A stretch of DNA of 64,000 nt, taken from assembly GCF_003234935.1 (NCBI RefSeq), contig NZ_QKSB01000007.1, forward strand, positions 1 to 64,000, read 5' to 3'. Below are positions 8,043 through 16,564 of the stretch, one piece after another. The number at the start of each line of letters is the position of its first letter. Position 1 is the stretch's first letter. Both the position numbers and the translations under genes were made by a program. Origin of the DNA: Putridiphycobacter roseus. Lineage in GTDB: Bacteria > Bacteroidota > Bacteroidia > Flavobacteriales_D > Crocinitomicaceae. A model generated the notes under the pieces. It did not search any database. It was not told the DNA's origin and was given only the letters and a program-made list of their open reading frames with translations.

Positions 8043-8912
8043 TTGAAGGCAATACCTAATATATCGTTCCAAAGTGAGGCAAAAAACAAGGATTTTGAAT
8101 TGCTAAACCTTGCCAAATTGTTTGAAAAATTAGATACTTTTAAAGACCACGACCCAAGGTTACCACACAGAATATACTTTTTTGCCCTCTTGATAGTCAC
8201 CAAGGGAACCGGCAAGCATCAAATAGATTTAAAAGAATACGATTTAAAAGCAGGAACAGTCCTTAAAATTGCCAAAGGTCAAGTACACGCCTTTCAGCAG
8301 GACCCCACTTACGAAGGATATTTAATCCTTTTTACAGAAGAGTTTGTGATCAACTATTTTTCAAAATCTTCCTTTAAACTCATCTCTCATTTATACAATT
8401 ATCACCTATCCTCTCCAATTGCGTTTGACCAAGATGGTAATAAAAAATTGATTGATAATTTGAGTACAGAACTTAAAAGCAAGAATGCCTTCGCCCAAAA
8501 CAACATCATTGCCGCACATTTAGATCTGTATTTATTAAAATTAGAACGCAGCGCTAATGCAAAGGGCATTCAAATCAAGGAGCCTAAATTACACGACAGT
8601 TTTGTACAGTTTAAAAACTTAGTAGAAACCGAGTATACTTTGACACGTAATGTAAAAGACTACGCGGATAAAATGTTTGTCACTACCAAGTATCTAAATA
8701 CAGTGATAAAAGAATTTACCATAAATACTGCCAAAAACTTTATTGATGATTTTGTGTTACTCGAAGCCAAAAGAGAGATTGTAAGTACCCATAAGAGTTT
8801 AAAGGAAATAGCCTATGACATGGGCTTTGACGAAGTAACTAACTTTACAAAATTCTTTAAAAAACACAGTGGTATCACCCCCAGAGCTTTTAGGAACAAA
8901 CAACTGCTATAA
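8043..8912 (+). CDS. AraC family transcriptional regulator
   Basis: The C-terminal about 100 residues form an AraC/XylS double helix-turn-helix (YADKMFVTTKYLNTVIKEF and LKEIAYDMGFDEVTNFTKFFKKHSGITPRAFR). The N-terminal half is a cupin-like sensor domain (RIYFFALLIVTKGTGKHQID...LKAGTVLKIAKGQVHAFQ). I favour the TTG at 8043 (KAIPNISFQS), because the family usually starts at that point. The in-frame ATG at 7992 would add 17 basic residues from the decayed region. It is a DNA-binding regulator responding to a small molecule. The broken lipoprotein gene at 9014 and the methyltransferase at 9520 follow in the same direction, but the target is unknown. Confidence 0.85.
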   Translation: MKAIPNISFQSEAKNKDFELLNLAKLFEKLDTFKDHDPRLPHRIYFFALLIVTKGTGKHQIDLKEYDLKAGTVLKIAKGQVHAFQQDPTYEGYLILFTEEFVINYFSKSSFKLISHLYNYHLSSPIAFDQDGNKKLIDNLSTELKSKNAFAQNNIIAAHLDLYLLKLERSANAKGIQIKEPKLHDSFVQFKNLVETEYTLTRNVKDYADKMFVTTKYLNTVIKEFTINTAKNFIDDFVLLEAKREIVSTHKSLKEIAYDMGFDEVTNFTKFFKKHSGITPRAFRNKQLL

Positions 8913-9013
8913 TTCCCACATTTACCATTTTTGACCTCATTTTGATAAGCTTTTACTTTTTGAATTGCCACACCTTTGTGCCAACAAAAAAAACAATTTA
9001 AAAGCAAAAAATT

Positions 9014-9453
9014 ATGAAGTACGCAAAACAATTAAGCTTGGTATTATTCGGATTAATAGTATTGGCATCCTGCAAGAAAATTTCAAAAGACAGCACAGTA
9101 ACCGTGAGGAATACTTTTGAAGATGTATCACAACCTGAAATAGCATATTCTTTATTCTTTGGACTAGCTGAGGATGCTTTAGATGTAAAAGCAACCATCT
9201 CCAATGATGACATTGAGTTTCCTGAAGCATTAAAGGTGAAGACGCATTTTGGGATTCAAACTTTAGAGTATTGGAAGAAGGAACATTCGACAGATACTAT
9301 TTTACTTTTGATGAACCTCATAAAATTGATGGTTTCGAAAGTTCAAATGATGCCGTTAACTTAAGAATTGACAGTGAAACATCCATTGTTGTTGAAGTTG
9401 GAGCTGGATTTAATTTTCAACCTGGGGCTTCTTTCACGATTGATTTAAAATAA
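9014..9453 (+). pseudogene. frameshifted lipoprotein gene
   Basis: The first frame starts with a lipoprotein signal (MKYAKQLSLVLFGLIVLASC) and is sensible up to about residue 75 (FPEALKV). The following protein-like sequence is in the -1 frame (DAFWDSNFRVLEEGTFDRYY...FNFQPGASFTIDLK), ending at TAA 9451-9453. A single indel near 9225-9240 would restore one protein of about 146 residues. Either the gene is inactivated or the assembly has a one-base error. The intact protein would be a small outer-membrane-type lipoprotein of unknown function. Confidence 0.75.
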
Positions 9454-9470
9454 ATAATAATCCACCATAA

Positions 9471-9505
9471 AATACGGTATGTCAATTGAATTGGCATGCC
9501 GTATT
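9471..9505 (+). terminator. long hairpin, possible terminator
   Basis: AATACGGTATGTCAATT and AATTGGCATGCCGTATT pair along 17 positions with two G-U pairs and almost no loop. No T-run follows, so termination is likely but not certain. It separates the broken lipoprotein from the methyltransferase gene. Confidence 0.5.
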
Positions 9506-9519
9506 AATAAATTCTACCT

Positions 9520-10188
9520 ATGATAAGCAGTAAAACAGAACAGATTGATACAACCATTAGAGCATTGTACAAGCATGCCAGATTTGACAAACTAAAAATA
9601 ATGAAGGGACTAGCCAAAAGTATGAGCAGGTCCATGCAGCCAAGCGATTTTGAAGATGCTTATCTTTCCATCAACCAGGAACAGGGAGAATACCTGACAG
9701 ATTTAATAGTGAACCAAAAATTTAAAAACATTATTGAATTCGGCACTTCTTTCGGAATTTCTACACTTTTTTTAGCTAGAGGAGCAATGAAAACTAATGG
9801 CAAGATAATCACCACGGAACTGCTGGCATCAAAAGCGGAACAAGCCATTTTAAATTTTAAAAAAGCAGGAGTCAGTGATCTCATTGAAGTGAGAACCGGA
9901 GACGCAATGGAAACCTTAAAAAAACACAACAACCCAATCGATTTATTACTCCTGGATGGATGGAAAAATCTATACCTACCATTATTTAAAATGCTAGAAC
10001 CCAATTTCACAAAGGAAACTAATATTTATGTTGACAATGCCGACATGCCGGAATCTAAAACATTTTTAAAAAATATTAACCCTGGCAAGTACAAAATAAC
10101 ATCATTATTTGGGGGAAAGGCAATGTTAATTACAATCAAAAAACAAGGTGCACATTTACCATTAATCAAACAATCTAATTTAAAATAA
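9520..10188 (+). CDS. class I SAM-dependent methyltransferase
   Basis: The 222-residue protein shows the SAM-binding motif I IIEFGTSFGISTLFLA (about residues 69-84), an acidic end of strand 2 (KIITTELLASKAEQA) and the motif DLLLLDGWKNLY. This is the pattern of O-methyltransferase family 3-like enzymes. There is no signal peptide or metal motif visible beyond the family core. A 67-residue zinc-ribbon protein begins 11 bp downstream, so the two are probably cotranscribed. The substrate cannot be inferred. Confidence 0.8.
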   Translation: MISSKTEQIDTTIRALYKHARFDKLKIMKGLAKSMSRSMQPSDFEDAYLSINQEQGEYLTDLIVNQKFKNIIEFGTSFGISTLFLARGAMKTNGKIITTELLASKAEQAILNFKKAGVSDLIEVRTGDAMETLKKHNNPIDLLLLDGWKNLYLPLFKMLEPNFTKETNIYVDNADMPESKTFLKNINPGKYKITSLFGGKAMLITIKKQGAHLPLIKQSNLK

Positions 10189-10199
10189 ATAAAAACAAT

Positions 10200-10403
10200 A
10201 TGAGTCAAGTAGCAAACTGTCCCACTTGTGGCGGCAAATCAACAATAAAAGAAAATAAAGGGGTAATTACCTATCAAGCCCTTCAAGATGAAATGCTTTT
10301 AAAAAAAGTAGGTCAACTGAAAAAAGCAATGCAAAAATTCAAAGAAAAAGCAGAAGCGTTAGAAAAGGAATTGGCAGAACTAAAATCCAAACAAGAGGAA
10401 TAA
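10200..10403 (+). CDS. small zinc-ribbon/coiled-coil protein
   Basis: This 67-residue protein begins MSQVANCPTCGGKS, with one CPTC half of a zinc ribbon. A helical tail follows that is dominated by Lys/Glu/Leu/Ala heptads (residues about 33-65), likely a coiled coil. Only one CxxC is present, so metal binding would need dimerisation. It starts 11 bp after the methyltransferase. Family not recognised. Confidence 0.5.
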   Translation: MSQVANCPTCGGKSTIKENKGVITYQALQDEMLLKKVGQLKKAMQKFKEKAEALEKELAELKSKQEE

Positions 10404-10653
10404 AAAAATTATACCAGCCACTTTATCCTAATTTCAAGGGGTTTATGAGATTTGTAATTTCCCTTCATTTTAAATAAAGCTTTATGCTTTGTAAAAGATT
10501 CCATTATTCACCTAAAAGTTATTAATGGTTGCAATAGACTATCATAAAAAAGCTGACATGCGCACATTAACCATTTATCACCTAAGATTCACCTTTCATA
10601 GCAGCTGAAAAACAAGGATATTTGTACCTAAATAAACATTTTTTGACTAACAG

Positions 10654-11055
10654 ATGAAACATTTATTACTGATACTTCCTTTGACCCTACTTTTATTAGC
10701 ATGCGGACAGAACAAAACTGAAACACATACAAAATATCCTGACAAACTAATTGGCATGGAACTAAATTACTCCTACTCTGGTGGCAACGAATATGTAAAC
10801 CGGTTTAGCGAGGAAGGGTTAACGTATCAATTCCGTTCAGGGTCGAAGCCAGACAAATGGTGGGGACCAAACCCTTATAATTACATGTTGTCTGATGGCA
10901 ATGAACACATCATATCATGGCATGAAAAAGGCAATGGAGACTTTGTAACTTTAATAATCAACTTAGAAAAGAAAACCGTCATAGGCAGTGCCCTTGTCCA
11001 TGGAAAAAAAGTGCATTTTCAAAAAGCGAAATTGCATTATTTCAAAAAATTCTAG
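10654..11055 (+). CDS. lipoprotein, phenolic-acid-decarboxylase/MoaF-like fold (paralogue 1)
   Basis: The 133-residue protein has a lipobox with the lipidated Cys at residue 17 (LLLLACGQ). The core pattern ELNYSYSGGNEYVNRF, YQFRSGSKPDKWWGP, SWHEKGNGDFVTLIINL and VIGSAL follows the lipocalin-like strand order of phenolic acid decarboxylase and MoaF (YTYENG..., RSG..., SWTEPTG.D..L...). Two close paralogues sit at 15945 and 16565, with the conserved block PDKWWG in all three. It precedes the NTF2-like gene by 53 bp. A ligand-binding or small enzymatic role at the membrane is plausible; the substrate is unknown. Confidence 0.7.
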   Translation: MKHLLLILPLTLLLLACGQNKTETHTKYPDKLIGMELNYSYSGGNEYVNRFSEEGLTYQFRSGSKPDKWWGPNPYNYMLSDGNEHIISWHEKGNGDFVTLIINLEKKTVIGSALVHGKKVHFQKAKLHYFKKF

Positions 11056-11108
11056 TAAAGTACCTATTCATAGATAGCATAAGACAAACCCCATTTAATA
11101 TAAGCGTA

Positions 11109-11489
11109 ATGAACACCAAACTAAACAAACAAAATGCCATCAACTTTTATAAGATGGCATACGAAGGAAACCCAGCAAAAGCTGTAGCACAATACGTAGG
11201 AAATGAATACATACAGCATAACCCTTTAGTTGCAAATGGTCCACAATCATTTATTGATTATTTCAATAGAATGCACCAAGAGTATCCTGTTAAAACGATT
11301 GAATTTGTCCGTGCCATTTCCGAAGGAGATTTGGTGGCTTTACATACACACCAAGTTTGGCCAGGCAATGATGAATATGTTACTATGGATTTCTTTCGTT
11401 TTAACGAAAACGGAAAAATAGTAGAACATTGGGACAGTATCCAACAAGTACCCAAAGCATCTTTGAACGATAATACAATGTATAAATAA
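11109..11489 (+). CDS. SnoaL-like (NTF2-fold) protein
   Basis: The 126-residue protein matches the cystatin/NTF2-like SnoaL family: AINFYKMAYEGNPAKAVAQYVGNEYIQHNPLVANG...FIDYF, VALHTHQVWPGN and MDFFRFNENGKIVEHWDSIQ, ending in the typical HWD-x-x-Q motif. Family members bind or isomerise small hydrophobic metabolites. No signal peptide, so cytoplasmic. Its stop overlaps the start of the next ORF (TAATG at 11487-11491), which ties it to the MsrQ-like/EgtB operon. Confidence 0.8.
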   Translation: MNTKLNKQNAINFYKMAYEGNPAKAVAQYVGNEYIQHNPLVANGPQSFIDYFNRMHQEYPVKTIEFVRAISEGDLVALHTHQVWPGNDEYVTMDFFRFNENGKIVEHWDSIQQVPKASLNDNTMYK

Positions 11490-11641
11490 TGAATTTCATA
11501 AAGAAAAATTACGGATGGATGATTGTTGCAATACTTGCAGCATTGCCTTTACTGGTCATATTTAGCATGATTAGTTTTGATTTTTCAAATGGTTTTGCAA
11601 TTATTGAAGGGAAAGGAGCTAGCGAAAGAACAACCTTATAA
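11489..11641 (+). CDS. N-terminal TM segment of split MsrQ-like haem protein
   Basis: A 50-residue ORF with one hydrophobic segment (MIVAILAALPLLVIFSMISF) ends GASERTTL-stop. The next ORF starts at the following base, in the same frame. In MsrQ proteins a first TM helix is followed by a short loop and then H-x-x-G-x-x-A-x-x, which is what the downstream ORF begins with (YHVSGEFAIRW). The 50-residue piece is therefore the missing first helix, separated by one in-frame TAA (11639-11641). It may be translated separately by termination-reinitiation, or the gene is interrupted. Confidence 0.6.
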   Translation: MNFIKKNYGWMIVAILAALPLLVIFSMISFDFSNGFAIIEGKGASERTTL

Positions 11642-12118
11642 ATGCTTTATCATGTTTCGGGTGAATTTGCCATACGGTGGATGACCGCAGTACTGACTTT
11701 AACGCCTATATTCATCATTTTTGGTGTCACGAATTTATATGTTAGACAAGCCATGGGAATTGCAACAGCAATCTGGAGCTTATTACACTTTATTCTATTT
11801 ATTTGGGCAGAAGGATTTTTAGAAACTTTTACACAAGTAAATTACATAGCAGGATTTATCGCCATTGTAATCTTAATTCCAATGTTATTGACTTCAAATC
11901 GAAAGTCTATGGCAATTTTAAAGGCCAATTGGAAAAAATTACAAAGCTTAGTTTATATCGTCATAATATTGAGCCTACTGCATATTATTTTACTAGATAA
12001 AACCTGGCTCATTTATGGAATAATCGTAGGTCTTGGTTTTATCGTAAGAATTCCGACCGTTAAGAAAAAATTCTTTGAAATGCGCAAGGCTAGAAAAAAA
12101 TCTAAATCAAAAAAATAA
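11642..12118 (+). CDS. MsrQ/ferric-reductase-like haem membrane protein
   Basis: The 158-residue hydrophobic protein, about four to five TM segments, matches the body of MsrQ/YedZ-type b-haem proteins: YHVSGEFAIRW, RQAMGIATAIWSLLHF (His49), LKANWKKLQSLVY, LLHIIL (His114) and a final KKKFFEMRKARKK tail. The family's middle histidine (LHNFVY in E. coli MsrQ) is Gln101 here, so one expected haem ligand is missing. The first TM helix lies in the preceding ORF across an in-frame stop. With the flavin reductase at 12141 it would form a membrane electron-transfer pair; the terminal acceptor is unknown, since no msrP is in the window. Confidence 0.75.
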   Translation: MLYHVSGEFAIRWMTAVLTLTPIFIIFGVTNLYVRQAMGIATAIWSLLHFILFIWAEGFLETFTQVNYIAGFIAIVILIPMLLTSNRKSMAILKANWKKLQSLVYIVIILSLLHIILLDKTWLIYGIIVGLGFIVRIPTVKKKFFEMRKARKKSKSKK

Positions 12119-12140
12119 TGGGATTATTAAAAAGGTGGTA

Positions 12141-12833
12141 ATGGATCCCGTCATCATCACCCAAAAAGAAAAAATAGCTGAGACTGTATATAAAATAAGG
12201 TTATCGGATGAAAGCATAAAAAAAGCAGACTTTAAACCTGGCTATTTTTTGCGGTTGGGCATTGGACTGGGAAATGATGATTTATCCACTAAAGATAAAG
12301 TGAGGAGCTATTCCGTTTGGGACATCAATAAAAAGGAAGGTTATTTTGATATTGCTATTGCCACTGAAAGCAAAGGAGTAGGTAGTCAATGGGTTGAAAA
12401 TTGTAAAGTAGGAGAAACAGTTTATTCCAAATGGAAAAAAGGAAACTTTATTATAGACAAAACCGCGGATAGTTATTTGTTTATTGGCGATTTATCTGCC
12501 TTATCACATTTATACATACTGAACAGACACTTGTCAAAAGACAAACAAACTGAAAGTATAATTTACAGCCAAGGCAAAGAAGATATATTTGCTGATGTAG
12601 ATGGATCAAAACCTTTTAATTACTATGAACTCGAACAAAACGCGATCAGTACCATCTTAAAAAAAGTAAAAGAAATTGTACCCCAAATGAAAGGAAACAA
12701 GATGGTTTACATTGCTGGAGATAGTCGTGTTTGTATTGCATTGAATCAATATTTTAGAAAAGAATTAAACTGGAATACCAAACAAATAAAAACAAAGCCG
12801 TTTTGGAACCCTGAAAAGAAAGGCTTAGAATAA
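12141..12833 (+). CDS. siderophore-interacting-protein-type flavin reductase
   Basis: I use the ATG at 12141 (MDPVIITQKEK), preceded by AAAGGTGG; the open frame extends into the upstream gene. The 230-residue protein has an FAD-binding barrel with R55-S-Y-S-V, the NAD(P)H-domain loop FIGDLSALSHLY (where family members have GDETALP), YIAGDSRVCIAL and a C-terminal KPFWNPEKKG like the terminal YWR of SIP/ViuB proteins. It probably oxidises NAD(P)H and passes electrons to the MsrQ-like protein (22 bp upstream) or to a ferric chelate. One bp separates it from egtB. Confidence 0.8.
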   Translation: MDPVIITQKEKIAETVYKIRLSDESIKKADFKPGYFLRLGIGLGNDDLSTKDKVRSYSVWDINKKEGYFDIAIATESKGVGSQWVENCKVGETVYSKWKKGNFIIDKTADSYLFIGDLSALSHLYILNRHLSKDKQTESIIYSQGKEDIFADVDGSKPFNYYELEQNAISTILKKVKEIVPQMKGNKMVYIAGDSRVCIALNQYFRKELNWNTKQIKTKPFWNPEKKGLE

Positions 12834-12834
12834 G

Positions 12835-13986
12835 ATGACCATAAAAGACAAATACAAGCAAGTACGACAAGAAACAATGGCCTTTTGTGACCATTTAAAA
12901 ATTGAAGACTATGCCATTCAGGTCGTCCAATTTGCAAGTCCCGCAAAATGGCATTTGGCACATACCACCTGGTTTTTTGAAACATTTCTATTGAAAAAAT
13001 ATGTAACAGATTACAAGGAGTTTGACGTACATTTTAATTACCTTTTCAATAGTTATTACAATAATGTAGGCGATAGGATTTTACAAAACAACAGAGGAAA
13101 TATGTCGCGTCCAAGTACCGATAAAGTATTGGAATACAGAAAATATGTGGATGAAAAAATGATGGGATTTCTCCAAAGCACAGCAGACAAAAAAAAGATT
13201 GATTTAGTAATTTTAGGTCTAAATCACGAGCAGCAGCATCAGGAATTATTAAAAACAGATGTAAAATACATGCTGGGACACAACCCCATTTTTCCTGAAT
13301 TTAATTCAGCCTATAATTTAGTTAACGACAAAAACGAAAGTACAGAAAGCTTAAAAATTGATGCCGGAATTTACGAAATTGGGCATCCAACTGATGCGTT
13401 TTGTTACGACAATGAATTAGGAGTGCACAAAGTGTATGTGGACGATTTTACCATCAACAATTTCCTTGTCACCAATGGCGATTACATGGCGTTTATGGAA
13501 GACGGAGGCTACACAGATTTTAATATTTGGTTAGACGAAGGCTGGAATTGGGTCAATAAAAATGAAATTAACTCACCAATGTATTGGCACAAAATAGATG
13601 GAGAATGGCACTATTATACCCTCGCCGGATTGCAAAAAGTAGAAAAAGAAGCTATACTTTGCCATATTAATTATTACGAAGCAACTGCCTTTGCAGAATG
13701 GCAAGGCATGCGATTGCCAACAGAATTTGAATGGGAAATAGCTTCAAAGCAATTGAATTGGGGAAAAAGATGGGAATGGACCAATAGTGCTTATTTGCCA
13801 TACCCAAAATTCGAAAAAGAAAATGGTGCAGTGGGTGAATATAATGGCAAATTCATGAGTAATAAAATGGTATTGAGAGGTGCATCTGTGGCAACCTCAC
13901 CAGATCACAGTCGACCTACTTACCGAAACTTTTTTAACCCCGTTGAAAGATGGCAATACACAGGAATTAGATTAGCAAAAAAATAA
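12835..13986 (+). CDS. egtB: EgtB-type iron-dependent sulfoxide synthase
   Basis: The 383-residue protein combines an N-terminal DinB-like domain with a C-terminal formylglycine-generating-enzyme-like domain, the architecture of ergothioneine synthase EgtB. The predicted Fe ligands are present: His43 (LAHTTWFFE) and His131/His135 in NHEQQHQELLKTD. The C-terminal domain shows RLPTEFEWEIA, GEYNGKFM, NKMVLRGAS and PTYRNFF-x-P, as in the family. It joins a thiol donor to trimethylhistidine. No egtC amidohydrolase or egtE lyase is nearby, so the donor may be cysteine rather than gamma-glutamylcysteine (inference). egtD follows with a 1-bp gap. Confidence 0.92.
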   Translation: MTIKDKYKQVRQETMAFCDHLKIEDYAIQVVQFASPAKWHLAHTTWFFETFLLKKYVTDYKEFDVHFNYLFNSYYNNVGDRILQNNRGNMSRPSTDKVLEYRKYVDEKMMGFLQSTADKKKIDLVILGLNHEQQHQELLKTDVKYMLGHNPIFPEFNSAYNLVNDKNESTESLKIDAGIYEIGHPTDAFCYDNELGVHKVYVDDFTINNFLVTNGDYMAFMEDGGYTDFNIWLDEGWNWVNKNEINSPMYWHKIDGEWHYYTLAGLQKVEKEAILCHINYYEATAFAEWQGMRLPTEFEWEIASKQLNWGKRWEWTNSAYLPYPKFEKENGAVGEYNGKFMSNKMVLRGASVATSPDHSRPTYRNFFNPVERWQYTGIRLAKK

Positions 13987-13987
13987 C

Positions 13988-14932
13988 ATGAATACATTCA
14001 AAAAAGAAGTTCAGCAAGGGCTAGAAGCAAACCCAAAAACATTACCGTCGAAATATTTCTACGACAAAAAAGGTGACGCGCTTTTTGTGGAAATAATGAA
14101 TATGGCCGAATATTATTTAACCCGAAGCGAGTTAGATATCTTTAAAAATAAAACAGAAGAATTAATCCAAGCACTTGACCTAAATAAAGGAAGCTATTTT
14201 GAATTAATAGAATTAGGAGCAGGTGATGGCACCAAAACCAAAGAATTATTAAAAAAACTAGTCCATGAAAACTATAATTTCGACTACTTTCCTATTGATA
14301 TTTCAGCCAATGCTTTGGCGCTACTGGAACAAGATCTAAAAACTGAAATAGCCGACCTATCGGTAAAAACCCAACAAGGAGATTATTTTGAAGTATTGGA
14401 TACTTTAAAAGCCAATAAAAATCCAAAAATCATCCTGTTTTTAGGCTCCAACATAGGAAATCTGACTGATGAATTAGCAACGAAATTTATTTACAAATTA
14501 GGGACAAATCTCAATCCTGGTGATAAATTACTATTGGGGGTAGATTTGATAAAAGCTAAAGAAATAGTGGGACCTGCTTACAACGATAGTAAAGGAATTA
14601 CTGCGGCATTCAATATCAATTTATTGGAAAGAATTAATAAACAATTGGAAGCAAATTTTAATCTAAACCAATTCGAGCATCAACCTGAATACAATGAAGA
14701 TGAAGGCATTGCAAAAAGCTTCATCACCAGTACAACCAAACAAACAGTTGAGATAAAAGCAATTGGTAAATCATTTCAATTTAAAGCGGGAGAAAAAATT
14801 CATACAGAGATTTCAAGAAAATACAATGATAAATTAATTCAAAAAATCATTGCAGATACAGATTTCAGTTTAGCAAGAAAAATTATGGATAGCAAAGCAT
14901 ATTTTGCTGATTACATCCTCAATAGAACCTAA
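13988..14932 (+). CDS. egtD: histidine N-alpha-methyltransferase EgtD
   Basis: The 314-residue protein carries the family start LPSKYFYDKKGDALFVEI, the EYYLTRSE motif (residues about 41-48), the SAM-binding ELGAGDGTKT (75-84) and LFLGSNIGNL, all diagnostic of the dimethylhistidine N-methyltransferase EgtD. It trimethylates L-histidine to hercynine, the substrate of EgtB encoded 1 bp upstream. It is the last gene of the tight run starting at 11109; 144 bp without a gene follow. Confidence 0.93.
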   Translation: MNTFKKEVQQGLEANPKTLPSKYFYDKKGDALFVEIMNMAEYYLTRSELDIFKNKTEELIQALDLNKGSYFELIELGAGDGTKTKELLKKLVHENYNFDYFPIDISANALALLEQDLKTEIADLSVKTQQGDYFEVLDTLKANKNPKIILFLGSNIGNLTDELATKFIYKLGTNLNPGDKLLLGVDLIKAKEIVGPAYNDSKGITAAFNINLLERINKQLEANFNLNQFEHQPEYNEDEGIAKSFITSTTKQTVEIKAIGKSFQFKAGEKIHTEISRKYNDKLIQKIIADTDFSLARKIMDSKAYFADYILNRT

Positions 14933-15076
14933 ATAATAAAGGCAAATTACCATGGATTGAAAAATCTTAAGTAATCGCGCAGATTTACCATTTTTAACCG
15001 AAGATTGATATACAGTCCCAGTGGAATATTTCTGAGATTTGTACCATCAAATAAAAACAACGAATCCATAGAGCAT

Positions 15077-15925
15077 ATGAAAATAGCAGTAACCTCAGCA
15101 AGCGGAAAATTAGGCGCTTCAATCGTAAAAAACTTAGTACAATTAATCGGAAAGGAAAATGTAATTGCCATTGCACGCACCACTGAAAAAGCAACACATT
15201 TAGGCGTTGAAGTCAGAAAGGGAGATTACAACAGTCGCCCAGACTTTGAAGCTGCTTTAAAGGGAGTTGACGCTGTATTATTAGTGTCGGGAATGGATGC
15301 ACCAGACAAAAGAATTGAACAACATAGAAATGTAATTGAAGCTGCAAAAAGCAATGGGGTAAAGAAAATTGTTTACACCAGTATTGTTGGTGCAGAAAAA
15401 GACAACGCTTTCAGTCCAATTGTTCAAACGAACCGACAAACAGAAATGGATGTCAAAAATTCAGGATTAGATTGGGTAATTGGAAGAAACGGCATTTACA
15501 TTGAACCAGATTTAGAGTACATAGACACTTATGTAAAAGAAGGGGGCATTAAAAACTGCGCTGGAACAGGAATTTGTACTTATACCAGTCGTGAAGAATT
15601 AGGTTTTGCTTATGCTAAAATGTTGCTGGAAGATAAGCACAATGGGCAAACCTATAATTTAGTAGGAGAAGGCATCACCCAGCAACAATTGGCTGACGAC
15701 ATCAATCAAGTATTCGGTACAAACTTAACTTATACCTCTCTTTCAGTTGAAGCCTATGCTGCAGAAAGAAAAGCGGCATTAGGCGACTTTATTGGTACTG
15801 TAATTGCTGGTATTTATGAGGGCATACAGAAAGGTGCAAATGATGTTTCATCCGACTTTTCAAAAGCAGCAGGAAGAGCACATTTATCGCCTATCGCCAT
15901 GATGGAAAACTTTAAAAATCAATAA
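15077..15925 (+). CDS. NmrA/QOR2-type NAD(P)-binding oxidoreductase
   Basis: The start is set at 15077 because MKIAVTSASGKLGASIVKNL begins exactly at a Rossmann strand with the dinucleotide-binding pattern (TSASGKLG). The open frame extends 24 codons upstream but without protein-like sequence. The 282-residue product has the VEVRKGDYNS, ALKGVDAVLLVSG and KKIVYTSIVG blocks of NmrA-like and NAD(P)H:quinone oxidoreductase 2 proteins. It lacks the SDR YxxxK pair at the usual place, as in atypical SDRs. A lipoprotein gene follows after 19 bp. Confidence 0.85.
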   Translation: MKIAVTSASGKLGASIVKNLVQLIGKENVIAIARTTEKATHLGVEVRKGDYNSRPDFEAALKGVDAVLLVSGMDAPDKRIEQHRNVIEAAKSNGVKKIVYTSIVGAEKDNAFSPIVQTNRQTEMDVKNSGLDWVIGRNGIYIEPDLEYIDTYVKEGGIKNCAGTGICTYTSREELGFAYAKMLLEDKHNGQTYNLVGEGITQQQLADDINQVFGTNLTYTSLSVEAYAAERKAALGDFIGTVIAGIYEGIQKGANDVSSDFSKAAGRAHLSPIAMMENFKNQ

Positions 15926-15944
15926 ACAGTTTAATTTTAATGCA

Positions 15945-16337
15945 ATGAAAAAATTAGTTCTATTGGCCATACTGCCATTATTTATCGCTTGTAAAGGGAA
16001 GGTTGATGCTCCCGAACGTTTAGAAGGCGTTGAAATGCAATACACCTACGAGCACGGGGTCGAATTTGCCATTCGCTATACTGCCGAAGGCGTTTACTAT
16101 CAATATAAAAAAGGTAAAAGTCCGGATAAATGGTGGGGGCCTTTTCCCTACGAGTATTTAGTCACTGACAAGGGAGAGCATTTTTTATCATGGTTTGAAG
16201 ACGGCTATGGCGACCATGTCACCCAACTCATTAATTTAGAGGATAGGACGCTTTATGGAAGTGCTATTATAGGAGAAAGACACAATGTATTATTCCATAA
16301 AGCAAACATTTCTCGTATCAAATTACCAGAAAAGTAA
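15945..16337 (+). CDS. lipoprotein, phenolic-acid-decarboxylase/MoaF-like fold (paralogue 2)
   Basis: The 130-residue lipoprotein (lipobox LFIACKG, Cys16) is paralogous to the products at 10654 and 16565. Shared blocks are EMQYTYEHG, YQYKKGKSPDKWWGPFPYEY, HFLSWFEDGYGDHVTQLINL, LYGSAI and LFHKANI. The strand order follows the phenolic acid decarboxylase/MoaF lipocalin-like fold. It follows the NmrA-type oxidoreductase by 19 bp, likely in one transcript. The following 227 bp (16338-16564) has no convincing gene. Confidence 0.7.
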   Translation: MKKLVLLAILPLFIACKGKVDAPERLEGVEMQYTYEHGVEFAIRYTAEGVYYQYKKGKSPDKWWGPFPYEYLVTDKGEHFLSWFEDGYGDHVTQLINLEDRTLYGSAIIGERHNVLFHKANISRIKLPEK

Positions 16338-16564
16338 TAAAGATAAAGTCCTTATTGCAGCAGGTAATTTTGTGTTAAACGCCACGGAAGAATATGCCCT
16401 AAGGGGAAAAATAGTCTTTTATGCTGTATTTAGAGAAAAAAATAGTTCATTGAACACGAATATATTGTTGCTTCATTGGATAAATTTTCATACTTTAATA
16501 GTCATAATATAAAATGGAGGACCATGATGCATGAAAAGACAATGATCCTAAAAACTACCAAGTC

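Noticed and set aside
16285..16512. 75-residue open frame after paralogue 2
   Set aside because: It begins inside the lipoprotein coding region in another frame and its sequence has no protein-like pattern.
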